The notes: generated by a model from the letters alone, not told the origin. 64,000 nucleotides of DNA from Pelodera strongyloides (GCA_036852015.1 JAANDG010000565.1:1-64000); one strand, 5' to 3'; shown: positions 10,493-23,263, counted from the first letter of the stretch. Translations and numbers: made by a program.

Positions 10493-12947
10493 ATGTTTAC
10501 CTACGTGTCAGCTCCAGAAGACACATATGCGTGGAGGACCCTCATAAGAAAGGTTGGCTAAACTAAGAGAATCATGCCTCGTAATTTCCAAGCTTTACCT
10601 TTTTCGTCTTAATGTGACGAACTAACGAGTATTCGTATTTTAGTTGCAATTGAGGACCAAACGTAAACTACTGCGTAGACTTTTGATATTGCACTGATAT
10701 TTTCATATAATTATGCTATGAAATCGTGTGGAGAGGATCTTTAGTAGTGGAAGCGACGTATCAACCTTTTCTTTTACATTGTTTAAAGAATTTTCGCAGT
10801 GTCCACGTGTCCACTGTGAAATTTACTTTTTTTTTGTCTTATCTTCTTCATTCGAGGCCTATGAAACGGAATCTTGGGCCCTTGGTGAGAAAGACAGCGC
10901 TTTGTGGCGGAAGTCTTTCGGATCAGATTTCAACATTATCGTTGCCTACGATTGTGGTCAGTGCTTGCTTCACCTGGATGCACAATATATTACTGATTAT
11001 TGGGAATAAACGAGTTGTTGTTTAAGTAAATCCATCGTGGTATGACGGGTATTTGAAAACTGTTCCATTGCTCGTAATGATTGTCAAATGGTATAAACGA
11101 CAATTCATAACGCCTAAGTGGGTTGAGCTTCACAATCGCAAAAGTTAATTACTAGATTCTGCTTGAAAAGCAAAAGGCAAGAGTGTCACGTGGATTGGTT
11201 TGGTCAAAGTTTTCTGAAAAATATTTCCACGTGTAATTAGCCAGACTCCGTTCATTTTACGAGGGAGAGTGATGTTTGCAGAAAGAATGAAACACTCCTG
11301 TGCGCGGCAACAAAGATCTCTATCACGATATCTTCCGGTTAACTTTTAAAAATCGATGTAGAAGTAAAAAAAAACCTAGTTTCTGGACGCAAAAATATTG
11401 GTCGCGGTAGGTAAAATAATCCAATCTGTTTCAGACAGGGGTCAGCCTGTCGGATGTATATGCAGCGCACTTTTCGGCCACAGGAAGCACCATGTACCCA
11501 CAGTTATAATTGGACTATTCTTTGTTGTCAAAGAATTTCGTGGCCGTGGAATAGGCAATACATTGTTCGAGAGGATAGTTAGCAGATATCCGAAAAACAA
11601 TCTCTATTTAAATGGAGGTGAGTATAATCATAATTCGCACTGTTTTCTGTTCTGACCGATGTTGCAGTTCATATCATTTGATAACTTGCAATTGAAATTA
11701 AACAATACTTGCAGTGCCGCGTATGATGGAGAAATATCGAATACACCATGGATTTTCCATATTAAGCGAATGGAACAATATATGTTACCAGGTTGGATTT
11801 TGTCATGATAGGTAACGCACAACAATCAATCATGCGACACACTTCAAAGTAATAACATGTGTATTCAGGTAAAACGATCATGCCTTCGACTAGATGTTTT
11901 AACTGTGCGAATAAATCAAAATATCCAGGTAAGCCTTAGACACAAATCTTATTGCAATGAAAAAATAGGGAACTGGTTATAGCACGTAGCAGTTAATAAA
12001 GACTCTCTGATATAGGTATTTACTTTTTGTTTCTAATCAAATGCTTTCAGATACAGCCAATAACCAAATCGGTGATTAGTGATATAATTAGCTACGACGA
12101 CGAAATTCAGAACGGATTAATACGAGAGAAATATATTGCGAATTATGTTCTGCAAAATGATGCCGTATCGCTGGTGAGGATTTCTTAACGGTTTTTCTTA
12201 AAACTGCAATTTTGTAGTCATTTAGAAGTTGATTTGTTTCCGTTACGGTTTCCAGTTCTATTTTACTAGTGCTTCAGGTTGCCTTGGAAGGATCTGAAGT
12301 TGTGGGATATGGCGTCGCAAGAACACTATTTACTTACGAGTACATGATCGGCCCACTGTATGCAAATTCGACGGTTGGTTGATACGGTTTGATTTAGATA
12401 TGTAATGTTTTCTAAAAGTCTCTTACGGGACTTCATTTCCTTTACCACACGCCCCCTAAAATGCAATGAACTGTATTAAAAGAGTAGAAACCAAAAGGCT
12501 GCGCTGGTATCCTTATTTCACTTGTACTTGCTTCTTCTTGTTTGCAAAAACAAGATTCATCGAATGGTTCGAGGTTAACAGCTAGCTATTTATTTTCTAT
12601 TTTATAGGAGATCGCCTGCTCGGTCCTTCTGGGCCTCCTCCAGGCCTGCCCAACCAAGGTTCGCAGGGTCCATTTCCTGTGTCCGTCGGTAAATCTCGCC
12701 GCGATATCGCTAATTCACGAGCTCAGCCAGGGTACTGTAACGAGTGATTGCGTACATGTCGGTCAGTCAACCAGATACAAACTCACTGCGCAAGTGCACA
12801 AAGTATTCAGTGGTACGGAATACGACCTATCTTTTATCTGATGAGATGCAACTCCGCAATCAAAATAGTTTTCTGTATTGTAGAGCTTCATCCCAAGCAA
12901 TTTCATACACAACCTCGTTCTGGTATTATAACAATGAGCTAAGTTAG
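10493..12947 (+). CDS. Nematode GNAT N-acetyltransferase with Acetyltransf_18-type C-terminal half
   Basis: Predicted acetyl-CoA-dependent N-acyltransferase of 319 residues; the substrate is unknown. Nine exons join in frame: 10493-10552, 10857-10956, 11435-11617, 11715-11791, 11869-11928, 12051-12173, 12278-12373, 12608-12731 and 12811-12947. The N-terminal half has the GNAT fold signature: a GCICSAL-type strand, then VKEFRGRGIGNTLFERIV, whose RGRGIG loop binds the pyrophosphate of acetyl-CoA. The C-terminal half carries EVVGYGVARTL and IGPLYANS, typical of the nematode-expanded family formerly called DUF1248. There is no signal peptide, so it is probably cytosolic. The start at 10493 was chosen because the short first exon ends in phase 0 and joins a Trp/Asp motif (SWALGEKDSALW) expected at the domain start. 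Exon 1 is the least certain. The gene lies inside the duplicated array but shares no sequence with it. Confidence 0.88.
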
Positions 12948-13518
12948 ATGTATTGCAGCATGTAGCTTAGTTAAATATGCTTATTAGAGGTCAGATGTAG
13001 TTTTTACTCTTTGTTTACTTTATTCAAATCATAAGCATGCCACTGGGTGCCATCTCTGTACGAGGTATTTAAGTATTAGTGTCGTGATCAAATAAAGCTT
13101 TATTTGTTGATAGGTGTTTGTTTGGAGGAAACTTCCTACACAATACTTTGAAAAATCTGTATGCATAAATCCACTTTTCAGTCTATTTCGAGAGAAACAA
13201 TTTAGTAAAAACACTTTATTGAGACGTAATATTGGTGCATAAACCAGTAGCATGTGTAACCAGTAAAAATGTAAACAATAAAACAAAATCAAGCCTAACA
13301 TCCTATTCCTAAAATATCTACAAACATGACTAACTTAAAAAGCGACATGAAAGGTTTCGTTGATACAACGTATTACAAAATTGAAAATAACTGAATTTGA
13401 GTCTCATGTGGTAGTAATGACGCGTAAAAATAACAACGATAATTAGCAGTTTTGAACTAGTGCTCTGCATATGGGGTACGAAATTTAGTTCTATCAACTT
13501 AACATTTCATTGTGTGAC
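12948..13518. other. Short intergenic region between convergent genes
   Basis: This separates the 3' end of the GNAT gene (+) from the 3' end of the CHCHD2-like gene (-). It is AT-rich with several AATAAA-like hexamers suited to polyadenylation on both strands. No other feature was seen. Confidence 0.6.
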
Positions 13519-14314
13519 TTAGGCATACCTGCCTTTGCACTGTTTGAAGGCCTCATTGAATCCATTGCATAGTGAAACATCGGACTGGGTTTGAGTACAT
13601 TCAAGAAACTGCTTCCACTCGAACTCGCACGGTTGAGAGAAGGAAGTCTGAAGCATCGAATTAAGAGCGGCTCAACAGAGTGCAGCAGACCGACGCAGTA
13701 AACTAACACATTACTTGATTGATTTGATTATACGTTGCATAAAATGAGAACTACCAGTGTCTGACTGTGAGAAGAAAGAAAGAATAATGATTTATCTTAA
13801 ATAAGTATAAATGAACTGATATGTCATATCGCCTACCTGTTGTGGAGCAGTCGCAACAGGAGCTGTTTGTTGTTGTGGAGCTGGAGCATCCGAAGATGAA
13901 GAAGAACTGGTGAACATGTTTCCGACGGCATGCCCGACAGCAGAACCGATAGCGACTCCTCCGGCCGTTGCTGCCATCTGGGCAAAGAGGCCTGGACCTA
14001 AAACATATATTTTTGAATGTGCATTTGAAAACGTAATAACGCCATGAGAAGCTCCATTCCCAGCTGAAAGAAGTAAAGAACTATATAAAAAGTATATTGA
14101 CACACATAATCTGGAACCGCGTACCCTGGCTAGGCGCGGCAGCCGCGGGGGCTGCAGCTGGTGCCGCGTGTGCAGCGGCAGGAGCTGGCGCTGGTGCGGC
14201 GGCTGGAGTGGGAGCAGATCGTGTCATCGGGGCACTAGCCTGAGGGGGCGGTGGAGGAGCAGATCTTCGAACAGGGGCCGAAGGAGCAGGAGAAGCTGAG
14301 CGTCTGCGAACCAT
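13519..14314 (-). CDS. CHCHD2/CHCHD10-family twin CX9C mitochondrial protein
   Basis: Three exons on the minus strand (14314-14125, 13997-13837, 13647-13519) code 159 residues, close to the ~140-150 usual for the family. The order is an Arg/Ala/Pro-rich N-terminus starting [14 protein letters not shown], which suits a mitochondrial targeting region; a Gly/Ala hydrophobic central helix ([19 protein letters not shown]); a Gln/Ala linker; and a C-terminal CHCH domain. The CHCH domain has exact twin CX9C motifs, [11 protein letters not shown] and [11 protein letters not shown], oxidised by the MIA40 relay in the intermembrane space. Family members maintain cristae (MICOS-associated) and respond to respiratory stress. 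The start codon directly follows a TTTTTCAG, consistent with spliced-leader addition. The Ala/Pro tract around residues 20-60 is longer than in human CHCHD2. Confidence 0.95.
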
Positions 14315-16857
14315 CTGAAAAATAATACCATGTATATCACACTATTGCAAATGATCACATGCATCACATGCGCATAAGAAATATTTCAAAAAATATAAAA
14401 TAGAAGGCTGAAAGAGTTCTAGATATCCGCGAATCACTTCACTTAAACTAGTTCATTATCGAACAAGCAGTGAGATGTTACTTTTTACTTAACGAAATGA
14501 AACAGTTAGAGAGGTAGCATACAACAATTCCTTAGGCTTTCTTTACGTCGTGTAATTCCGAGCTGAAACACTCTTGAAATGACACTAAAAATTATAGAAG
14601 CTAAGACAAAGAAAAGAGTATAGGGATATATTTTTTTCCATTATAATTTCAAATTGTACACTAATTTTGGCAAAAACAAAGGTAAATATAAGATTGAAGG
14701 GGTGAAGTTAGAGGAAATAGCCTGCTTTCTGTCTGTGTCTGTCGAGAGTGCACTGGTCCGGGAGCAAAAACGAAACTTCGAGAAACGATCCCCCGTTTAT
14801 CTCTGCATCTCTGCCAGAAAGACTGTTGAACGGATTGAGGGACTAGAGAAGAAGAGGACAGGATACAAAGTACAATTGACCAACGTACACATTTTACCAG
14901 ACAGCTTGCTCTTTAAAAAAAAACTCGTTATTCGATACATATAAATAAACCCTTGAAAAATAAATAATGACTGTGAATAGTATCTGGCACAAACTACAAA
15001 AAAACATTGCAGATCAGACTAAGAGAATTACGTTAAATTGGTTGTTAAAAGAAAGATTTCAGTAGTTGTCCTGGGGTGAATAACCGTCTGATATCATTGT
15101 TCTCGTTTCCTGATATTTATATAGCCCGAGATTTCGTCAAGCATCATGTGAGCCCATAGTAATTGCATCACCTGTATGACTCACCCAGACAATTGAGAAA
15201 TTGTATGGTGTTGGAATAACTTCCGCAGTGATACTTGTGCCTTTAATCCTCTTTTAGCGACAATTCCTGGAACTTTCGGTACCGATTTTGGAAACAACTA
15301 CTGTCTAATAATAAGAGCAAACTAAAACGTAAAGTGTTAAACATACGTAGACCAATCAGAAGCAGAAAATAGAAGCGGCGCGGTGAATGGTTGTTCTATG
15401 GCAAAATAAAAACATATTTTGAAGCTTTTCATGGTAGTTTTTAAATTGTTACAAAGCTGATTAGCCCAACGAGGTAAATAATCATCATCCTATGAATAGC
15501 AGTCACTCTTCCTCAACAATCACTGTCTGTCACTGTCAGCATTCACTGTGTGTAACTTGGAAGGCTGCACCGTACGACATATTCTACAATAATAGGGCGG
15601 CGAAGTGATGAAAACAAACCATAGAAATTACAAATGAGCGAGATTTAAAAGGGAGGAGGGACTTACATCACCAAAAGAACGGACAATGGCAATCCAAACA
15701 TACTATACTTGCCATGGAACTTAAAAAAGAAGAAAAAAGAAGTGCCTTGACGCTTCTGTTAGCGGACCAGTAAAACTGTAAAACTCAGATGTGTAAAACT
15801 CAGCTTCATTGAAGGAAAAACACGACGGTTTTGGGAAATAATCACCTACAGTACAGTTTGACGAAGTAGATCAGTCATCTGGGATTTTTTTTAACATCGA
15901 TTAAGTTTATGCTTACTTCTTTATTTTGAACTACATAAGGGAAAGGAGGAGAAAGGAATGTTATGTTTTCTCAAATTAGTTGAACCTTGAATAGATCCGA
16001 GCCCACGTTCAACTACAGAAACCGAAGCTGATACGGAGGGAGATGATTGAGTCAGCAGTTTCAAAGTGAAGCAATCGTAAACTGCTTAAGTTTTTAACTA
16101 GGAGTGAATGAAATGCGCGTGGATGTAGTCACAAAAGATGTTAACATATTGTCTACGCCTCGGTTTTCTCCTTCCAGTCGCTGCCCAATCTAACAAATAC
16201 AGGTATGTGTAGATTGTGTATAGTTGAGGTATTTCATTGGCCGGCGTGGGACTATTCAGGATTGAAAACGATCTAAATTCTTGGTTAGCTCATCTTTTTC
16301 AGACGTGGATAAGCGCACGGCAATCTTTCCAACAATTCTGAGAATCTCCTGAAGATAGTACATTGTTTCACAAGATGACTCAGTCCAAGACATTCGGGAT
16401 AACTCATTACAGCACAAAAAAATTGTAGGGCCCTTGTTAGTATATAGTGTTCTGAAATGTCTTAGGGCAACTTTTTGAACACGTGTATTATATATATATA
16501 TATTCAACAATAAATTATTATTATTCAAAGAACACGCGCACTAAAATTCAAAAAATACATTTTGAGCATTTTATATTAGAGCGCTGCGACTAAAAAAACT
16601 ACACCTATGTACAAATTCCGATATACACGACATTCGTAATTTGACATTTACGCGTAGTGTAATAATGCAGACGGCGTGTGGGCTTACTGTAGTTAACCCT
16701 CGACTATGCTTGTTATCTATTTTTGAAAAAGTTAAACGTATATTTTTGTAACATTTATTTGTATTCTTATACACTAGTCTTGCAATTACCAAATAATTAC
16801 GAGACACGCCGTGTATCGTAGCGCGTGAAGTCAGTAATCCGTCTGCACAATCCGTTT
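14315..16857. other. Intergenic, no confident gene
   Basis: AT-rich. A minus-strand open stretch at 16400-16257 reads like a final exon (SWTESSCETMYYLQEILRIV, ending in TGA) but has no visible upstream partner and could be a relic. A + strand ORF at 14654-14944 has no ATG or motif. No RNA gene was recognised. Confidence 0.4.
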
Positions 16858-17460
16858 GCAAACAAATCCCTAATGGTAAGGTTCATCCGGGCTAAATATT
16901 GCAGGTTCTATTCTGGAAAAGATTGAAACAAAATTATGTTCACCTTCCAAGGCTTTGTCGAAATAGTTACACCGATAAAAATACCAAGTCAATTCTATTG
17001 TTGCACAACCTCTGTTTCTACTTCCCTGATTCTCATTTAAAAAACGAGAAACAGTCAAATTATATTTATCACTCTAATAATATCATTGCGTTTAATGTTC
17101 ATTTTGTGTTCGATTCTTATTGTTATTGTTTTGATGATTTTGAATTGAACTCTTAGTTTCTTATATAAGCTTTACGTTAACTTGTTATTGTTTGCTCATT
17201 ACTTCGAGATTATCTTCCTCTCACGCAAAACTAAAATTTACCATTTCGTGTTTTTACCAATCAATTTTTACTTATTTTCTTTTGTCAGATATCTGAACCT
17301 AAGTTTGCGATTGTTACTTAATTGTGCGTCCGCTGCACGACAATGTTGGATTGCGTTACGGGTTTCTAACATTTCGGGAGCAATCTAGTTTGAATATGTG
17401 TGTTGTGTTTTGAGTGATTTGTGGTCAATCCTATAAGTTTTATTTTTTTTTATTTCAGCA
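16858..17460 (+). repeat. 5' flank of locus B (copy of the gene A 5' flank)
   Basis: This aligns with 181-540 and 1310-1850 in the same order and orientation, ending in the same TTTCAG before a start codon. It lacks the ~770-base insert that splits the gene A copy. Identity is moderate, so the duplication is not recent. Confidence 0.75.
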
Positions 17461-17473
17461 AGGCCGGTCGTCA

Positions 17474-19982
17474 TGAGCGATCTTCCTGTATAGGAATTCA
17501 ACGCCGATGGCAAAACGTTGGAAGTCAACTTTTATGACCGTGTGGCGATGTTATTATTACTTCCACTAATTTCAAATATCAGGTAACTTCTTCCACATGG
17601 TACACTCTTGCTTGCGAAGCTTGCTTAAGTTTTATTTATTTATTTACTAAATAATAGCCAGGTGTCCATCAGATCAATGTACATTAAACCTAACAACGAG
17701 TCATTGATATCAGAGTCGATTAGCAAAGGTTACTAAAATTAGCAAAAACAAAAAGTTGTATCATACGTGACTTGGCTGTTTTACATAGCTGTGCAAGTAG
17801 TTCCCCAAATCTTTTATTATATGGAGACACCTTACATACTCTCGATACCTTGAATCTATATGGGCTATAACATAATGCTTCAGCTTCGTAGGCCGCATGT
17901 TTCGCGCGAGGATGCCGTTGTCCCGCTCAATCCCAACACGATGACCCCCGAAGTTAACTGTCCAATTTGTATGGACCTATTGTCCGAAACAATGATGACG
18001 ATGGTAAGACTTGATTTCTCTTTTTTACTTCCCCATGTCAATGTGATCAAGTGTATTAGTACGCTGAGTGATTGTGTATGTGTAAATTTTGTATGTAAAA
18101 TTTTAAACTAATAAAAATCCTGTAAAGTAAAAGGGATGAACTTTAATGCGGTTGATTTGAACTGTGCGTTTCTTAAAGTGTACTTTAGGTATGCCAGCGT
18201 GGTTTTTGTCGAAACTGCATCACTAAGGCACTTTTTATGGGAAACAAGGCATGCCCGAGCTGCAGAAAGACATTGAAGTCAAAACGCGATCTGAGACCTG
18301 ATCACAACATGAGCTGATCTCAACGGTCGGCTTTTCTTACAGTTTTATTTTTTGTGCCTCATGTTCTGAAAGTTATCCTGTCTTTTCCAAACTGCTCTAA
18401 AAAACTAGTTTCCTTCAGTCCATCCTTGAACGTACACCATGCTGATTCTATGAGGTCGAAAACGGCAGATGGGCTCCTGTCAAAACCTCGACGGGTGTGA
18501 TATCAATATTGGGGTTTACGGCAGGTGTATTATTGCTTGCCCGGTTCTGCAAGAGTGTCACTTTTGCCGTGAGCACCTCAAGAATCCAAGCCCTGCAACG
18601 TTTCTCACTCTTCGTCTCTCTATATCTCATCTTATCCAACTGTCTCGCCCACGCTGTTTTCAATTCTCTGTATCTCTCCACTTCTTATCACCATACTGTT
18701 TCGTTTCCTTCTATTCTTTGCGTCTCGATCATCTGCGCTCTATAACAAACCTAGACATTCAGTATTGTTGGCCAAATAAGTAGTCTCCATAGACAACATT
18801 TGCTTATTATTAAATATTCTTACTTCTATTTCCATTCTTTGGAGTTTAAAACATCTTTTTCGGTACTACACATGAAAAAAGTGCTTTAATGTATTATTTG
18901 ACCGAGACACTCTAACCTTAACATTTTAACCTTTTATGCCCCCTTGTATCATTCGAACTAGCAACTTTTGAACACGAAGAGTGGTGATTGTGCATATTCC
19001 ATACTCCGTTTCATTAGTTAGTATTTCCTTCTCACATCAATGGTGCCCCTCATAGAGCAAATTTTAAGCATGTGGGCCATGAAAGACCAGTCCGGTGTCG
19101 CACGACAACTAGCCCCGGAGCGCACTACTATTACCATGTCCTGACTAATCTAATTCTCAGACACCAATTCTTCCTTTTCGGGTTAAAGTAAAATATTGTT
19201 TTTGCTTGCAACACGTCCGAATTATGGTTGTTGCTTGTAATCAGGCCCAAATTATTTTGTTGTACCTTTCCCTGGAATTTTTTTTTTTCAGTTACGGCTC
19301 GATCGTACAGACTACGAATCGATGCAACGGGAATCCATGAGAGCTGTTGAACAACAGCAACACATAGCTTCTCTACAGGCCAACATTGGTAAAGGTTTGT
19401 ATGCAAATTATTTTGTTGGACCTTGTTTCTTTGTGGGTTGTATAAGGGGTTTATCCAAACCACATATAACTACTATAGTTTGCATTACAATAGGTACGTG
19501 GTTTTTTCAGACAAATGTGACTGTATTTAAGCTACTTCACTTTAAGGCGTCCAGGCCCAGGCAGACATCCGTTGTTCTTCTCTTCACAAACAAAGGTAGA
19601 AAACAATATATTTCTTCCCAGTTGTCGTATATTCGTACTATTCAGTGCTTTTGCTGTTCTATCATGACACCGTTTGTAGTTTTCATTCCGATTCAAAAAA
19701 TTGGGTTTAGGCGATGATTCCGTCCCCAGTGTTGCTGGTGATACGAGGGAACTGGCCACGCCTGGCAATACAGGCTTTCTCCCGAAGGTGGCACGGGCTC
19801 CTGCCTCCAGAATGACAACAGGTTGGTTGTATGTTTGCAGATTATTAACTCACGGTTCATCGAATTCTCTTTACCCTTTAGGTGATTTATTTACATTATT
19901 TGAACCGGCCAAGATGCGTGGCACATTTCTCTATGCAGTACTCTGCGCTATACTTGCAAAGACCCAGGCAAAATACTGTTAG
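17474..19982 (+). pseudogene. Degenerate RING1/RNF2-like (Polycomb E3 ligase) locus B
   Basis: RING1 proteins are the catalytic subunit of Polycomb complex PRC1 and mono-ubiquitinate histone H2A in the nucleus. Exon-like pieces appear in RING1 order. At 17474-17542 is an N-terminal segment broken by TAG at 17492 and apparently by a one-base shift before EVNFYD. At 17884-18003 the piece contains NCPICMDLLSETMMTM. At 18189-18317 it contains [28 protein letters not shown] and a TGA. At 19292-19388 (DRTDYESMQRES) it corresponds to the helix after the RING. At 19711-19821 and 19882-19982 are unrecognised exons ending in TAG. The C3HC4 histidine (CLHRFC in RING1) is replaced, as VCQRGFC. The TGA at 18315 is followed, one base out of frame, by codons for ELIST, matching ALISK of RING1. 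No RAWUL domain is seen. The locus is probably a pseudogene; a short transcript starting inside it cannot be excluded. Confidence 0.65.
18440..18745 (+). repeat. Intronic repeat shared by loci A and B, copy 2
   Basis: This is the counterpart of 2205-2500 and lies between the RING exon and the exon at 19292. Landmark tracts occur in the same order with scattered substitutions and small gaps. Confidence 0.7.
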
Positions 19983-20187
19983 CCGGTTGTTCAACCAACC
20001 ACACATCCTGCACTGTAGAGTCGGTGTGTTCCCCAATTGCACAATCCCGCATTGATGCACGCAGACTAAACAACTGAGTCTCTCGTTTGAGAGAGTCATT
20101 TGCATTCTTTCCATTGTTGCATTTTGAACTGTGAGTTGACATTGCATGCCAATGGTTTTATTCACTGTTGAAACTTGTAACTAAACT

Positions 20188-20323
20188 TTCAGAACCAGTG
20201 CCGCAGAGCCATTGGATGAAGAGATCAGTGACGAAGAAGACGATGCAATTGTTATCACCCAATACGTTATTGTACTGTATAGTCTTATTGCAATACGACG
20301 TTCAAATTCCGCTCTACTCTGTT
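20188..20323 (+). other. Possible orphan exon with acidic cluster
   Basis: After a CTTTCAG acceptor an open frame reads EPLDEEISDEEDDAIVITQ, runs on for about 20 hydrophobic residues, and ends in TAA. It could be an alternative last exon of locus B or a relic; no phase-compatible donor was established. The composition is unlike random AT-rich sequence. Confidence 0.3.
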
Positions 20324-20439
20324 AAAGGTAGAGCTCTAAGCACAAGTGAATTCCGTGTAATAACTGAAACAGTGACAAGTGAGTTACAGCTTCGTTTTTC
20401 TCTGTTTTTTCCATTCAAGTATATATTCCTTGCGTTATA

Positions 20440-20880
20440 ATGACCAGCCTGCCAAAGACAGATGCGTATCGGAACATGCGGCAATGGTCCCGTAGTCGCA
20501 ATACTTGCCTTGCTTTGTGAAACGATCACCTTGATACAGTGCATCTAGCATTTTCGGTGGCAGGCTTGTTTTTCGTTGTTGTTTTTTTCTTGTTGTGGTT
20601 TCCGGTTAGATTGTAAGTCTTGTTGTTTAACAGTGAGTGCGTTTCTCTCTACAATTCCTTTGCGTCCCGAGTTCAATTAGCTAGATATGTGAAGAGAGAA
20701 TTACAACATTGTGAATGCGCTTTTTACTTCTTGGTTTTCTTATTACAAATAAAGTTATATAAATTTGAACGCGGTTAAATTTGACTTTGGGTTAGCACAC
20801 CCTTGTATACCGTTTCGACCACTTGGGGTGAGTTCGATTCCCCCAAGACGGCTACACGGCCTGGTGGAAATCACTATCCC
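20440..20880 (+). repeat. 3' flank repeat, copy between loci B and C
   Basis: A diverged copy of 8210-8790. It shares the opening region near 'agtcttgttgtttaacag', the tract 'gtgaagagagaa', and the B-box-like 'gagttcgattcccccaag'. Divergence is clearly greater than between the gene A and gene C copies of the final 180 bases. Confidence 0.65.
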
Positions 20881-20992
20881 AGTGAAGCCAAAACTGATGG
20901 GTTGCATCTTGACGTTCAGATCCCATTGTCTCTGCAAAGTTGTGTTTCGTTCTTTTTCATTATTTTCGTGTTGTGATGATCATATTCATACC

Positions 20993-21002
20993 TTTATTTT
21001 AG
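20993..21002 (+). promoter_or_regulatory. Probable trans-splice acceptor of gene C
   Basis: A TTATTTTAG acceptor lies 7 bases before the start codon at 21010 with no upstream coding exon, as for gene A. Confidence 0.45.
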
Positions 21003-21009
21003 AACAGAA

Positions 21010-23128
21010 ATGGACTCGGTTCCTGCGATGAGAAACTTCGTTCTGGACGACAGTTCAAGCGACGAGGTAAACCATCTTACCGCTTTATTAAAGAGGATCA
21101 CCACTGCTTCTACGGGTTTTCTAAGATTTGGGGGAACCTGATTTAAACTCTGAATGTCCTTATTTTACAGGAGGGTGGAATTCCCGAGACTGTGTCCATG
21201 GTCCGTTTGGAGGAATGTCATGATTACGAGGTCTGTTTTTGTTTCTTCTCCAAGCTCTATTTCCTAGCCGATTACTTTGCTACCTTGCTAATATTGGTTA
21301 GTCATTTCGATCTTTTTTTTTGTATTTCTCGCTAGTCTGCTTAAATGTTTTTTTTTTGTTCCAGGCCATGGAAGTTTGTGTTGAGGACCTGGTCCAGCAG
21401 TTGGTACGTTTTATCTTATACGTTCCTTTTTTCGAAATGACCTCCGGTGCTCCGATGCGTCATTTTCACTTAGATGATTCGTCGAGCGACGAATCATCTA
21501 ATCGCTTTATTAAAGTGTATACCTTTGTTTCTATTAATTTCCTTATTTTGTGCTCATAAGCATACACATTTTAAGGACATTGGTCTGAGCTGTACGAGAA
21601 ATTTCCATGTCTAGTCTGCTTAAATGTTTCTTTTGTTCCAGGTGACGGAAGTTACATCAGTCGTTCCGGATGTCAATGCCACGTCGACTGCTGAAGCAGA
21701 TGCAGAGATGGATGTAAGTTTTCTCCTTTTCAGTCCTCTTTTTTCGAAATGACCTTCAATTCTCCGATGCGTTATTTTGCATTAGACGATTTGTCGAGCG
21801 TCATCTAATAGCTTTATTAAAGAATAACTTTGTTTCTACGGTTCGTTGTGGCTTTATTAAAGAGTACTAACTTTGTTTGTACCTTTCCTATCTTTGTGCT
21901 CATAAGCATACACCTTTCTAGGAAGTGCACTTTGAGCTCAACGAGCTGGGGGTTTGTTCTATTTAAGGTTATGCGGGTACGTTTACCGCAGTAATCTATA
22001 TTTAGGCATATCATGCATAATGGGTAGGGCGGGGTCCCGGATCTTGGCAAGGATTGCCCTCTGAATGTCCTTTTTACAGGATGACCGCTCTGAGACTTCG
22101 TCGATCTGTTGCCTTGGGGAATTTCCCATTTCCAAGGTTTGTTTCTGCTCCAAACTATATTTCCATGCGAACTACCCTGCCACCTTGCTAATGGTTAATC
22201 ATTTCGATGCTTGCTTGTTAAACGTTTCTTGTGTTTCAGGCGACTCTTGCTGCAGTTGCCAGACCGGCAGAGGGGGCTCGGCGGGGTGTTAAAACACCGA
22301 ACCTTTGGTCTGCTTATTGCGTACGTTTTTTATTGCATGCTTTCATTGGTTGGACACGTCATTTAAGTTAAGTTCCGTAAATACTCACCAACGAGATGCT
22401 CTTGTTAGTGCAAATATTCACCACATATTAATGTATTTTTAATTGCATTTCCATGGTGTGAATAGCACGGCTTTTATTATTCTAAATGCTCGATTTAGGA
22501 GTCCGTCGCAGCACTTGCTGAGGAAGTGGCGGATCTGAGACGTGAGTTTACTTTTTACTACTACTAATCTCTAGCTTTTTCGAGAAAATATCTAGAAAGT
22601 AAGTCTATCCGAAGGGCAATTCATCACAAGTTAATCACAAGTTGCAATAAGTCAGTATCTATCACGTTAATTCTTGCAGGGGCATGCAATGAGTTGCAGA
22701 CGGTTACGGCCGGAGACAATGAAGGTAAGCTGGTGTTTAGAGCCGAGTTTCCATTTTGCTGGCAATCAGATTATTGTACATTAATAGCCAGTAATGCGCT
22801 TCAATCATCCAAATGCTCGTCCATTTGTGGATCATGCATGTCCGCATCCACAGACATCGTTAAACTTTTGCTGAAAATGGCTTCCGTATAGACACCACCT
22901 TAACCCTTAAACCGTTAGGATCACTGGATCGAAGAAGATTGGAGTTGGAATTGGATAGTCGTCTTTCCCGAGCTGAACGCGGTAAGCGCCTTTTTTGCTC
23001 TCATTGCTGGCGCACTTTTAAGATTTTCATTAAACAGTTGGTAAAGACATTTATGTATTGCAGAATACATTCTCCTGGAGTACACTCGCATCAAGGAGTT
23101 TCCGGATGGCGTAGGTGGCTCCCGTTAA
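21010..23128 (+). CDS. Micro-exon gene C, function unknown (array member)
   Basis: Not recognised. Eleven exons join in frame: 21010-21066, 21171-21230, 21365-21403, 21642-21713, 21922-21951, 22080-22136, 22240-22320, 22499-22541, 22680-22724, 22919-22981 and 23064-23128. They code 203 residues with no signal peptide or membrane helix. The first seven exons (30-81 bases) are all phase 0; the last four are linked in phase 1 and form a Leu/Glu/Arg-rich helical, coiled-coil-like segment (RRRLELELDSRLSRAER). The N-terminus is Ser/Asp-rich (VLDDSSSDE). Decayed copies of exon 1 occur in later introns at about 21445-21500 and 21755-21815, and introns after exons 2 and 6 are similar, so the gene grew by tandem exon duplication. 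A copy of the array 3' repeat follows 136 bases downstream. Exon-intron structure is well supported; function is unknown. Confidence 0.78.
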
Positions 23129-23263
23129 TGGAATAATGTCAAGGCCATGAACGCGGGTCTTCTGTTTCATTTGTTGGTTATAAATGTTGTTACACTTGAA
23201 TGCGTTACTCAATTTGCACCAGATAAGGGCCCTACTCCAGTTTTATATCTTTATATATACCTA

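Noticed and set aside
14654..14944. 96-codon open frame on the + strand
   Set aside because: It has no ATG start, no splice context and no recognisable motif; composition resembles the AT-rich background.
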